From JBBAGE01 sp041655055 (lineage in GTDB: Bacteria > Pseudomonadota > Alphaproteobacteria > Rhodobacterales > Rhodobacteraceae), in NCBI GenBank assembly GCA_041655055.1, contig JBBAGE010000014.1, forward strand, positions 1-25,941: 25,941 bases of DNA, read 5' to 3'. Positions within the stretch are counted from its first letter, which is position 1, and every line of letters begins with the position of its first letter. Position numbers and translations under genes: made by a program. The notes beneath the pieces were generated by a model. It saw only the letters and a list, made by a program, of their open reading frames with translations. It was not told where the DNA came from and did not search any database. Shown here piece after piece: positions 6,617 through 12,963 of the stretch.

Positions 6617-7972
6617 ATGGCTTCCGCAGCAGAGCAAATGGCCGCGAATCTGAACTGGTCTGCCTTTGGCAAGGCCACGGAACTTCGTCAACGGATCCTG
6701 TTTACCATCGGACTTTTGATCGTTTACCGGCTCGGCACCTTCATCACGGTGCCCGGTATCGATACAGACGCCTTGCGCGATTTTATGGATCAGGCCGCGG
6801 CGGGGATCGGCGGCATGCTGTCGATGTTTACCGGTGGTGCGCTCGGCCGGATGGGGATTTTTGCCCTTGGGATCATGCCCTATATTTCGGCATCGATCAT
6901 CGTTCAGCTCATGACCGCCATGGTCCCGCGGTTTGAACAGCTCAAGAAAGAGGGTGAACAGGGCCGCAAGAAAATCAACCAGTATACCCGCTATGGCACG
7001 GTATTTCTGGCGATTTTCCAGGGCTATGGCCTTGCGGTCAGCCTTGAGGCCGGCGGCATGGTGGCCGATCCGGGCTGGTATTTCCGTATTGCAACCGTGA
7101 TCACGCTGGTCGGCGGCACGATGTTCCTGATGTGGCTGGGCGAACAGATCACCCAGCGCGGCATCGGCAACGGTATTTCGCTGATCATCTTTATCGGGAT
7201 CGTCGCGGAAATCCCCGGCGCGATTGCGCAATTCTTTGCCAGCGGCCGTTCGGGCGCAATCAGCCCGGTTGTGACCGTTGCGGTGATCGTGATGGTTGTC
7301 GCGGTGATCGCCTTTGTGGTGTTCATGGAGCGGTCGCTGCGCAAGATCCATATTCAATACCCCCGCCGTCAGCAGGGGATGAAGATCTATGACGCCAACA
7401 GCAGCCACCTGCCGATCAAGGTTAACCCCTCGGGCGTGATTCCGGCGATTTTTGCGTCGTCGCTGCTGCTCTTGCCGACCACGATCGCGACATTTTCGGG
7501 CGATGACATGGGCCCGATCATGAGCACGATCATGGCCTATTTCGGCCCGGGTCAGCCGCTCTATCTGTTGTTTTTCACGGCGATGATCGTGTTTTTTGCC
7601 TATTTCTATACGGCAAACGTCGCGTTCAAAACCGAGGATGTGGCCAAGAACCTGAAATCACAAAACGGGTTCATTCCGGGTATCCGCCCGGGTAAAAATA
7701 CCGAAGAATATCTCGATTACGTGGTTAACCGCATTCTGGTGCTGGGGTCCGGCTACCTTGCGGCTGTTTGTCTCTTGCCCGAGATTCTGCGTGGTCAATT
7801 CGCGATCCCCTTCTATTTTGGGGGCACGTCGGTCCTGATCGTGGTGTCCGTGACGATGGACACGATCCAGCAGGTTCAGTCGCATTTGCTGGCGCATCAA
7901 TATGAAGGGCTGATCGAGAAATCTCAACTGCGCGGCAAAAAGCGCGGGAACAAAGGGACATCTAGAAGATGA
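6617..7972 (+). CDS. secY: Protein translocase channel subunit SecY
   Basis: A 451-residue SecY, the ten-helix channel of the Sec translocon, which exports unfolded proteins and inserts membrane proteins with SecE, SecG, SecA and YidC (also encoded here). It opens with LRQRILFTIGLLIVYRLGTF, the conserved first helix, followed by the plug-region sequence SMFTGGALGRMGIFALGIMPY. Later helices are evident, as is VNPSGVIPAIFASSLL (about residues 270-285) and the C-terminal PFYFGGTSVLIVVSVTMDT. The ribosome binding site is modest (AAAGAGA). It overlaps adk by ATGA (7969-7972). An internal hairpin upstream may tune its expression. Confidence 0.97.
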   Translation: MASAAEQMAANLNWSAFGKATELRQRILFTIGLLIVYRLGTFITVPGIDTDALRDFMDQAAAGIGGMLSMFTGGALGRMGIFALGIMPYISASIIVQLMTAMVPRFEQLKKEGEQGRKKINQYTRYGTVFLAIFQGYGLAVSLEAGGMVADPGWYFRIATVITLVGGTMFLMWLGEQITQRGIGNGISLIIFIGIVAEIPGAIAQFFASGRSGAISPVVTVAVIVMVVAVIAFVVFMERSLRKIHIQYPRRQQGMKIYDANSSHLPIKVNPSGVIPAIFASSLLLLPTTIATFSGDDMGPIMSTIMAYFGPGQPLYLLFFTAMIVFFAYFYTANVAFKTEDVAKNLKSQNGFIPGIRPGKNTEEYLDYVVNRILVLGSGYLAAVCLLPEILRGQFAIPFYFGGTSVLIVVSVTMDTIQQVQSHLLAHQYEGLIEKSQLRGKKRGNKGTSRR

Positions 7973-8610
7973 ATGTAATTCTTCTTGGACCGCCGGGTGC
8001 GGGCAAAGGAACGCAAGCGCGCCATCTGGTCGAAGAGCGTGGCATGGTGCAGCTTTCCACCGGCGACATGCTGCGCGAGGCACGCAGTTCGGGCACCGAA
8101 ATGGGGCAGAAAGTCGCCGCCGTGATGGATGCGGGCGAGCTTGTGACCGACGAAATCGTGATCGGCCTGATCGAAGAGAAATTGCGCGATAATTCCGCGG
8201 CGGGCTTTATTTTCGACGGGTTTCCGCGGACACTGGCCCAGGCCGATGCGCTGGCGGATTTGCTGGCCCGTTCGGGCGCCGCGCCGGGTGTGGTGATCGA
8301 AATGCGCGTGGACGATGACGCGCTGGTGCGCCGGGTTACCGGGCGTTTTACCTGCGGCAATTGCGGCGAGGTTTATCACGACGACACCCGCCCGACCAAG
8401 GTTCCGGGCACCTGCGACAATTGCGGTTCGACCGACCTGCGCCGCCGGGCCGACGACAATGAAGACAGCCTGCGCACACGGTTGATGGAATATTACAAGA
8501 AAACATCGCCGCTGATCGGTTATTACTATGCCAAGGGCCAATTGGTGCCGGTGGATGGTCTGGCCGATATCGAAGATGTCGCGGCGGCCATCAAGGCGGC
8601 GCTGAAATAG
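7969..8610 (+). CDS. adk: Adenylate kinase with a four-cysteine (zinc-type) lid
   Basis: A 213-residue adenylate kinase (ATP + AMP = 2 ADP), a cytosolic enzyme of nucleotide balance. The P-loop GPPGAGKGT is at residues 7-15, the AMP-binding TGDMLR at 31-36 and DGFPRT at 83-88. It is the long form with a lid domain at about residues 126-160 carrying four cysteines, CxxC at 129/132 and CxxC at 149/152, the pattern that binds structural zinc in many bacterial enzymes. Escherichia coli adenylate kinase has instead a hydrogen-bonded His/Ser/Asp/Thr network. The ATGA overlap with secY indicates coupled translation, an arrangement found in many bacteria. Confidence 0.96.
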   Translation: MNVILLGPPGAGKGTQARHLVEERGMVQLSTGDMLREARSSGTEMGQKVAAVMDAGELVTDEIVIGLIEEKLRDNSAAGFIFDGFPRTLAQADALADLLARSGAAPGVVIEMRVDDDALVRRVTGRFTCGNCGEVYHDDTRPTKVPGTCDNCGSTDLRRRADDNEDSLRTRLMEYYKKTSPLIGYYYAKGQLVPVDGLADIEDVAAAIKAALK

Positions 8611-8620
8611 CAGACAATAC

Positions 8621-8649
8621 TTGACCGGGGGATCGTTTGCCCGTATGGC
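8621..8649 (+). promoter_or_regulatory. Candidate promoter for rpsM-rpsK-rpoA-rplQ
   Basis: TTGACC (8621-8626) and TATGGC (8644-8649) are separated by exactly 17 bases, just after the adk stop and 152 bases before rpsM. It would give the alpha operon its own transcript with a long structured leader. The -35 is a 5/6 match; the -10 is weak but acceptable for an alphaproteobacterial housekeeping sigma factor. The call rests on sequence only. Confidence 0.5.
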
Positions 8650-8719
8650 ATCCTATCCCCTAGGGGTCGCCAGATTCGCGCGGTTGCGCCGTGTCCGGAT
8701 CGGCAAGGAAATTCAGCTG

Positions 8720-8781
8720 AGGCCCGTTGATGAAAATCATCGGGCTTACGTTGTGAAAAAAGGTTCCGGGGTTACGGAACC
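8720..8781 (+). promoter_or_regulatory. Two-hairpin leader before rpsM
   Basis: Hairpin 1 (8720-8747) pairs AGGCCCG-T-TGAT with ATCA-T-CGGGCTT around a GAAA tetraloop, with one T-T mismatch and one G-T wobble. Hairpin 2 (8762-8781) pairs GGTTCCG with CGGAACC around GGGTTA. The rpsM ribosome binding site AAAGGAAG follows 7 bases later. In Escherichia coli S4 represses the alpha operon through a leader structure here, but rpsD is absent from this cluster, so the regulator, if any, is open. Confidence 0.5.
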
Positions 8782-8801
8782 GCAACGAAAGGAAGTATAA
8801 C

Positions 8802-9170
8802 GTGGCACGTATCGCCGGCGTAAACATCCCGACTGCAAAGCGGGTGCCGATCGCACTGACTTATATCACCGGTATTGGTAACACCTCGGCCAACGCCATC
8901 TGCGAAGCGGTCGGCATCGACCGGACCCGTCGCGTCAACGAATTGTCGGATGCCGAAGTTCTGGCCATCCGCGAACATATCGACGCCAATTATGACGTTG
9001 AGGGCGATCTTCGCCGCGAAACGCAGATGAACATCAAGCGTCTGATGGATCTGGGCTGCTACCGTGGCCTGCGTCACCGCCGCAACCTTCCCGTGCGCGG
9101 TCAGCGCACCCATACCAACGCGCGCACGCGCAAAGGCCCGGCAAAAGCAATCGCCGGCAAGAAGAAGTAA
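8802..9170 (+). CDS. rpsM: 30S ribosomal protein S13
   Basis: A 122-residue S13 of the 30S head, which makes intersubunit bridges with L5 and touches the P-site tRNA. It starts with GTG at 8802, supported by AAAGGAAG and by the conserved N-terminus (M)ARIAGVNIPTAKRV. The C-terminal basic tail RGLRHRRNLPVRGQRTHTNA is diagnostic. A GTG start and a structured leader suggest translational control of the alpha operon. The 191-base gap from adk contains a candidate promoter and two hairpins. Confidence 0.96.
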   Translation: MARIAGVNIPTAKRVPIALTYITGIGNTSANAICEAVGIDRTRRVNELSDAEVLAIREHIDANYDVEGDLRRETQMNIKRLMDLGCYRGLRHRRNLPVRGQRTHTNARTRKGPAKAIAGKKK

Positions 9171-9183
9171 GGGGGGCTGATCC

Positions 9184-9573
9184 ATGGCACGTGATAAAAC
9201 CCGCATGAAGCGGAAAGAGCGCAAGAACATCGCCGCCGGTGTCGCGCATGTGAACAGCTCGTTCAACAATACCAAGATCCTGATTTCCGACGTGCAGGGC
9301 AACGCGATTTCGTGGTCGTCCGCAGGCACGATGGGGTTCAAGGGTTCGCGTAAATCGACCCCCTATGCCGCGCAAATGGCCGCCGAAGATGCTGGCCGCA
9401 AGGCACAGGAACATGGCGTCAAAACGCTTGAGGTCGAAGTGCAAGGCCCCGGTTCAGGCCGCGAATCGGCGTTGCGCGCCCTTGCCGCCGTTGGTTTTAA
9501 CATCACCTCTATTCGTGATGTGACCCCGATGGCGCATAACGGCTGTCGTCCGCCCAAGCGTCGTCGCGTCTGA
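9184..9573 (+). CDS. rpsK: 30S ribosomal protein S11
   Basis: A 129-residue S11 of the 30S platform, near the E site and the Shine-Dalgarno helix. Typical segments are GVAHVNSSFNNTKILISDVQGN, seen as GVAHVNSSFNNT then DVQGNAISWSSAG, and the invariant end HNGCRPPKRRRV. The ribosome binding site AAGGGGGGC lies 13 bases after rpsM. The 113-base gap before rpoA is structured. Confidence 0.97.
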   Translation: MARDKTRMKRKERKNIAAGVAHVNSSFNNTKILISDVQGNAISWSSAGTMGFKGSRKSTPYAAQMAAEDAGRKAQEHGVKTLEVEVQGPGSGRESALRALAAVGFNITSIRDVTPMAHNGCRPPKRRRV

Positions 9574-9592
9574 TCTGATGTGTTCTTTGCAA

Positions 9593-9614
9593 GGGCCGTG
9601 GGAAACCGCGGCCC
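9593..9614 (+). promoter_or_regulatory. GAAA-tetraloop hairpin between rpsK and rpoA
   Basis: GGGCCGTGG pairs with CCGCGGCCC across nine positions (one G-T wobble), closed by GAAA, a GNRA tetraloop. No T-run follows, so a terminator is unlikely. An RNA stability, processing or protein-binding site before rpoA is more plausible. Confidence 0.6.
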
Positions 9615-9686
9615 CTGTATCTCATTGAAACCTCGGGAGTCTGCCGCTTACGGACATGGGCGACAGACAGGTATGGAGGCCAACGC

Positions 9687-10703
9687 ATGATCCATAAGAA
9701 TTGGGCCGAATTAATCAAACCGCAACAGCTTGATGTCAAACCGGGCAACGAGCCCAGCCGTCAGGCAACCGTTATTGCCGAGCCGCTGGAACGTGGGTTC
9801 GGTCTGACCCTGGGCAATGCGTTGCGCCGGGTGCTGATGTCGTCGCTGCAGGGTGCGGCGATTACTTCGGTGCATATCGATAATGTGCTGCATGAATTTT
9901 CATCCGTCGCCGGCGTGGTCGAAGATGTCACCGATATCATCCTCAACCTCAAGGGCGTTGCGATTCGCATGGAGGTCGAAGGGCCCAAGCGCTTGACGAT
10001 TTCGGCCAAAGGGCCCGCTATCGTGACCGCAGGCGATATTTCGCAAAGCAACGGGATCGAGATTCTGAACAAGGATCACGTCATCTGTAACCTCGATGAC
10101 GGCGCCGAACTTTACATGGAACTGACGGTCAATACCGGCAAAGGCTATGTTTCGGCTGATAAAAACCGCCCCGAAGATGCGCCGATCGGCCTGATCCCGA
10201 TCGATGCGATTTATTCGCCGGTGAAACGTGTGAGTTACGATGTCCAACCCACCCGCGAAGGGCAGGTGCTGGATTATGACAAACTGACGCTGAAAATCGA
10301 AACCGATGGTTCGGTGACCCCGGATGACGCCGTGGCCTTTGCCGCGCGGATTTTGCAGGATCAGCTTTCGATCTTTGTCAACTTTGACGAACCTGAATCG
10401 GCTGGCCGCGAGGCCGAGGATGACGGGCTGGAATTCAACCCGCTGCTGCTGAAAAAGGTGGACGAGCTGGAACTGTCGGTCCGTTCGGCGAACTGTCTGA
10501 AAAACGACAATATCGTCTATATCGGCGATCTGATCCAGAAAACCGAAGCAGAAATGCTGCGCACGCCGAACTTTGGCCGCAAATCCCTGAACGAAATCAA
10601 GGAAGTGCTGTCGGGCATGGGCCTGCACCTTGGCATGGATGTCGAAGAATGGCCGCCGGAAAACATCGAGGATCTGGCCAAGAAATTCGAGGACCAGTTC
10701 TAG
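9687..10703 (+). CDS. rpoA: DNA-directed RNA polymerase alpha subunit
   Basis: A 338-residue alpha subunit. The N-terminal domain dimerises and nucleates core assembly (ERGFGLTLGNALRRVLMSS, about residues 35-53, and the following SLQGAAITSVHIDNVLHEFSS region). A linker leads to the C-terminal domain from about residue 250, containing ELSVRSANCLKNDNIVYIGD, which includes the arginine that binds UP elements and activators. The end has NIEDLAKKFEDQF. The ribosome binding site TATGGAGG is strong. It lies between rpsK and rplQ without rpsD, as I expect for alphaproteobacteria. Confidence 0.98.
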   Translation: MIHKNWAELIKPQQLDVKPGNEPSRQATVIAEPLERGFGLTLGNALRRVLMSSLQGAAITSVHIDNVLHEFSSVAGVVEDVTDIILNLKGVAIRMEVEGPKRLTISAKGPAIVTAGDISQSNGIEILNKDHVICNLDDGAELYMELTVNTGKGYVSADKNRPEDAPIGLIPIDAIYSPVKRVSYDVQPTREGQVLDYDKLTLKIETDGSVTPDDAVAFAARILQDQLSIFVNFDEPESAGREAEDDGLEFNPLLLKKVDELELSVRSANCLKNDNIVYIGDLIQKTEAEMLRTPNFGRKSLNEIKEVLSGMGLHLGMDVEEWPPENIEDLAKKFEDQF

Positions 10704-10710
10704 AATTACC

Positions 10711-10799
10711 GGGGCGGCCAAGGCTGCCCCGCAATGCCCGTGCTGGCGGGGAAAATCGGGCATCTGCCCCAAGGAGAGCGGCCTTCACGCATTGGCCGC
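10711..10799 (+). promoter_or_regulatory. Three consecutive hairpins between rpoA and rplQ
   Basis: The 132-base gap folds locally in three places. GGGGCGGC/GCTGCCCC surrounds CAAG (10711-10730). ATGCCCG/CGGGCAT spans 10734-10763. GCGGCC/GGCCGC spans 10778-10799. None is followed by a T-run. They may separate rpoA and rplQ messages by processing, or slow read-through. Confidence 0.5.
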
Positions 10800-10835
10800 C
10801 AGACAAAGCAAAACACGTGATACGGAGAAAGTGAT

Positions 10836-11252
10836 ATGCGTCACGCAAGAGGCTACCGCCGCCTGAACCGCACCCATGAACACCGCAAGGCGATGTTCGC
10901 AAACATGGCCGGTTCGCTGATCGAACATGAACAGATCAAGACCACCCTGCCCAAGGCCAAGGAACTGCGCCCGATCATCGAAAAGATGATCACGCTGGCC
11001 AAACGCGGCGATCTGCACGCCCGCCGTCAGGCTGCAAGCCAGTTGAAACAGGATGCCTATGTGGCAAAACTGTTCGACATTCTGGGCCCGCGCTATGCCG
11101 AACGTCAGGGCGGCTATGTCCGCGTTCTGAAAGCCGGTTTCCGTTATGGCGATATGGCACCGATGGCGATCATCGAATTCGTTGATCGCGATGTCGATGC
11201 CAAGGGCGCGAATGACCGTGCCCGGGTCGAGGCCGAACTGGCCGACGAATAA
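10836..11252 (+). CDS. rplQ: 50S ribosomal protein L17
   Basis: A 138-residue L17, near the polypeptide exit, and the last gene of the ribosomal cluster. MRHARGYRRLNRTHEHRKAM at the start is diagnostic, followed by NMAGSLIEHEQIKTTLPKAKELRP; the ribosome binding site is CGGAGAAAG. The C-terminal half (GPRYAERQGGYVRVLKAGFR) and the acidic tail match alphaproteobacterial L17. A perfect terminator begins 22 bases after its stop. Confidence 0.97.
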   Translation: MRHARGYRRLNRTHEHRKAMFANMAGSLIEHEQIKTTLPKAKELRPIIEKMITLAKRGDLHARRQAASQLKQDAYVAKLFDILGPRYAERQGGYVRVLKAGFRYGDMAPMAIIEFVDRDVDAKGANDRARVEAELADE

Positions 11253-11274
11253 GCCAAAGCGCATCGCACCATCG

Positions 11275-11301
11275 AAACCCCGCCCCTCGGCGGGGTTTTT
11301 T
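11275..11301 (+). terminator. Rho-independent terminator of the ribosomal cluster
   Basis: AAACCCCGCC (11275-11284) and GGCGGGGTTT (11289-11298) form a perfect 10-bp stem around CCTC, and the T-run continues to 11301. On the minus strand the stem is followed by only TTT, so it could also weakly stop transcription of the small minus-strand gene arriving from 11372. Confidence 0.92.
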
Positions 11302-11371
11302 CGTTTGGGCTGATGGAGATTCACGGTTTCGCAACGATTTTGCGGTTTTATCGTGCCTGTAGGAATAATGA

Positions 11372-11554
11372 TCAGTTGGGAATCGTGTTTTTCAGGCTTT
11401 CACGCAGCGCAAGGGCAAGCATCAGATCTTCGCCCATTTTGGAAATCTCGGCCGGGCTGAGATCACCGCCCGACAGAAAGGCGGCGAAATGCAACCTGTC
11501 CGGTTCCGGGAGGCTGGATATAATCGCATCAAGATCTGAATCCAAGGTTCCCAA
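11372..11554 (-). CDS. Small acidic protein divergent from luxR (unrecognised)
   Basis: A 60-residue frame starting with TTG at 11554, preceded by AAAGGGA five to six bases upstream on its own strand. The product is acidic and mostly helical, with two amphipathic segments (LDSDLDAIISSLPEPDRLHF and SPAEISKMGEDLMLALALRE). It has no cysteine, no signal peptide and no membrane span. I do not recognise the family. Its start lies 79 bases from the luxR start in divergent orientation, so promoters are probably shared, and it converges on the rplQ terminator. The composition looks like a true protein, whereas the overlapping plus-strand frame does not. Small proteins beside luxR genes sometimes act as antiactivators (TraM, for example), but nothing in the sequence shows that here. 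Confidence 0.55.
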   Translation of the reverse strand: MGTLDSDLDAIISSLPEPDRLHFAAFLSGGDLSPAEISKMGEDLMLALALRESLKNTIPN

Positions 11555-11624
11555 AATGATCCCTTTGGTTTATTGAGGGTGCAGGGCGACAACTTAGGGA
11601 TGATGCGTTTTTTTGCAACCTGTC
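11490..11624 (+). repeat. Two direct copies of TGCAACCTGTC flanking the luxR start region
   Basis: The 11-mer TGCAACCTGTC occurs at 11490-11500 (inside the small minus-strand gene) and at 11614-11624 (just upstream of luxR). It contains ACCTGT, which equals the left half of the classical lux box. Neither copy has a good right half, so a role as LuxR sites is only a suggestion. Confidence 0.3.
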
Positions 11625-11633
11625 GAAATATCC

Positions 11634-12245
11634 ATGTCACATATGAATGAAATTAATCGTTTATTCACCAAGCTGGGCGCATTGACGCCGGCGGGATATT
11701 CGGCTGGATTGCATATACGTTTTGCCGCGCCAATGATTACGGACATCACATATGATCCCGCATGGTTGGAACATTACACGGCCAACGCCTATGGGCTGCG
11801 CGATCCGATGATCGGCTGGGCGCTTAGCTGCGAGGGTGCCTTGCGCTGGAGCGCGCTGGAAGTACCAGATCCCTTTGGCATCATGCGGCAGGCGGCCGAA
11901 TTTGGTCTGCGCTATGGGGTGGCGATTTCCTGTGGCCCGATCACATCGCGCACAATGGTGGGCGTGGCGCGCGGCGATCGCGAGTTTACCGATTCTGAAA
12001 TCACGCAAATTCAGGGACTGGTCTGGACCTTGCACGAGGTCGCGGAACCCCAGATCGAACTGACCAAGGCCCAGGTGCAGGCCCTCCGGTGCATCGCGGA
12101 CGGCGACCGTCACGCAGCCGCTGCTGCCAAGCTTGGCATTTCCGAGAGCGCGCTGAAAGCGCGTCTGGTCTCGGCAAGAGACAGGCTTCTGGCGCGCACG
12201 ACTTCCGAAGCCATTCAACGTGCCAAGGAATTGAGGTTGCTCTGA
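11634..12245 (+). CDS. luxR: LuxR-family acyl-homoserine lactone receptor
   Basis: A quorum-sensing transcription factor of about 203 residues. The autoinducer-binding domain (about residues 15-130) keeps the positions known from TraR/LuxR: W and Y in AWLEHYTANAYG, the DP of LRDPMIGW, W in LRWSAL, and G in RYGVAIS. The C-terminal helix-turn-helix (about residues 145-203) shows KLGISESALKARLVSARDRL. The usual REKE motif before it reads KAQVQ here, a divergent version. The start is uncertain: TTG 11613, ATG 11634 and ATG 11643 are all in frame and none has a strong ribosome binding site. I chose 11634. Expression is probably cotranscribed with luxI, 51 bases downstream, whose product supplies its ligand. 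The gene begins about 330 bases after the ribosomal terminator. Confidence 0.92.
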   Translation: MSHMNEINRLFTKLGALTPAGYSAGLHIRFAAPMITDITYDPAWLEHYTANAYGLRDPMIGWALSCEGALRWSALEVPDPFGIMRQAAEFGLRYGVAISCGPITSRTMVGVARGDREFTDSEITQIQGLVWTLHEVAEPQIELTKAQVQALRCIADGDRHAAAAAKLGISESALKARLVSARDRLLARTTSEAIQRAKELRLL

Positions 12246-12259
12246 CGGTCTGTTCCGAC

Positions 12260-12284
12260 GTTGCGTTGAAGAAATCAACCCAAC
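12260..12284 (+). promoter_or_regulatory. Inverted repeat just upstream of luxI
   Basis: GTTGCGTTGA and TCAACCCAAC form 10-base arms, 9 of 10 complementary, around AGAAA. The right arm ends two bases before the luxI ribosome binding site (GGAGA, 12286-12290). It could be an operator for LuxR or another dimeric regulator, or an RNA hairpin controlling luxI translation. It does not match the 20-bp lux box consensus. Confidence 0.5.
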
Positions 12285-12296
12285 CGGAGATTGACC

Positions 12297-12884
12297 ATGC
12301 AAACGACGACGCTTTCTTTCGACAATATGCACAACCATGGCGAATTGTTCGCCAACATGCTGCGCGCGCGCCATGAAACCTTTATCCAGCAGGCCAAATG
12401 GGATCTGCCTGAAGCCGATGGGATGGAATATGACCAATATGACACGCCCGCCAGCCGCTGGATCGCGGTGCATGAATTCGGCCAGGTGCTGGCCGGTATC
12501 CGGCTGACGCCGACCACGACGCGCTGCGGCATCTATACCTATATGATTCGCGATGCGCAGCGGGGGCTGCTCGATTCGATTCCGGCGAATCTGCTCTATG
12601 ACGAGGCGCCGGTTGCGCCGCATATCTGGGAATCGAGCCGGATTTTCGTTTCGCAGCGGGTGCCGGCGAAATTGCGGATGCGGGTGCAGATGAATCTGAT
12701 CAGCGAGATGACGATCACCGCGCGCCAGCTTGGCGCCACTTCGGTGCTGGGGCTGATCCCGGAAAACGGGCCGCGTTGGGGGCGTCGGGTCGGGCTTGAT
12801 ATCGACGTGGTGGGACCGGTGCTGGATATCGGCGGCTCGGCCAATGCCTGTATCCGGATCAACCTGTCGAACAAGCTGCATTAG
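12297..12884 (+). CDS. luxI: Acyl-homoserine lactone synthase (LuxI family)
   Basis: A 195-residue autoinducer synthase, which makes acyl-homoserine lactone from S-adenosylmethionine and acyl-ACP in the cytoplasm. All residues expected of the family are visible: R and F in MLRARHETF (about residues 21-29), W of KWDLP (35), E, D and D of GMEYDQYD (43-50), the IRLTPT core near residue 70, and ESSR in IWESSRIFV. The ATG at 12297 has CCGGAGA as ribosome binding site; a TTG six bases upstream is a poorer choice. The acyl chain made cannot be read from the sequence. It forms one unit with luxR, with an inverted repeat in the 51-base gap and a strong hairpin after its stop. Confidence 0.96.
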   Translation: MQTTTLSFDNMHNHGELFANMLRARHETFIQQAKWDLPEADGMEYDQYDTPASRWIAVHEFGQVLAGIRLTPTTTRCGIYTYMIRDAQRGLLDSIPANLLYDEAPVAPHIWESSRIFVSQRVPAKLRMRVQMNLISEMTITARQLGATSVLGLIPENGPRWGRRVGLDIDVVGPVLDIGGSANACIRINLSNKLH

Positions 12885-12891
12885 CGGCGAT

Positions 12892-12925
12892 ATACTGGGG
12901 CGGGTGCGCCGCCCGGCCCCAGTAT
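12892..12925 (+). terminator. Hairpin terminator candidate after luxI
   Basis: ATACTGGGGCGGG (12892-12904) pairs with CCCGGCCCCAGTAT (12912-12925): 13 base pairs with one bulged G and a 7-base loop. The tail GCCCTTTC has only a short T-run, so termination may be incomplete. It separates luxI from rarA. Confidence 0.6.
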
Positions 12926-12963
12926 GCCCTTTCAAGCGGCGCATATCGGCCATAGAATTGAGC

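Noticed and set aside
11313..11576. Plus-strand open frame of 87 codons opposite the small divergent gene
   Set aside because: Its composition is Ser/Arg-rich without structure and it has no good ribosome binding site; the minus-strand frame looks far more protein-like.
11600..11650. Possible leader peptide (ATGATGCGT...TGA) overlapping the luxR start
   Set aside because: The purine stretch AGGG touches its start codons, leaving no spacing for a ribosome binding site, and 16 codons is within chance.
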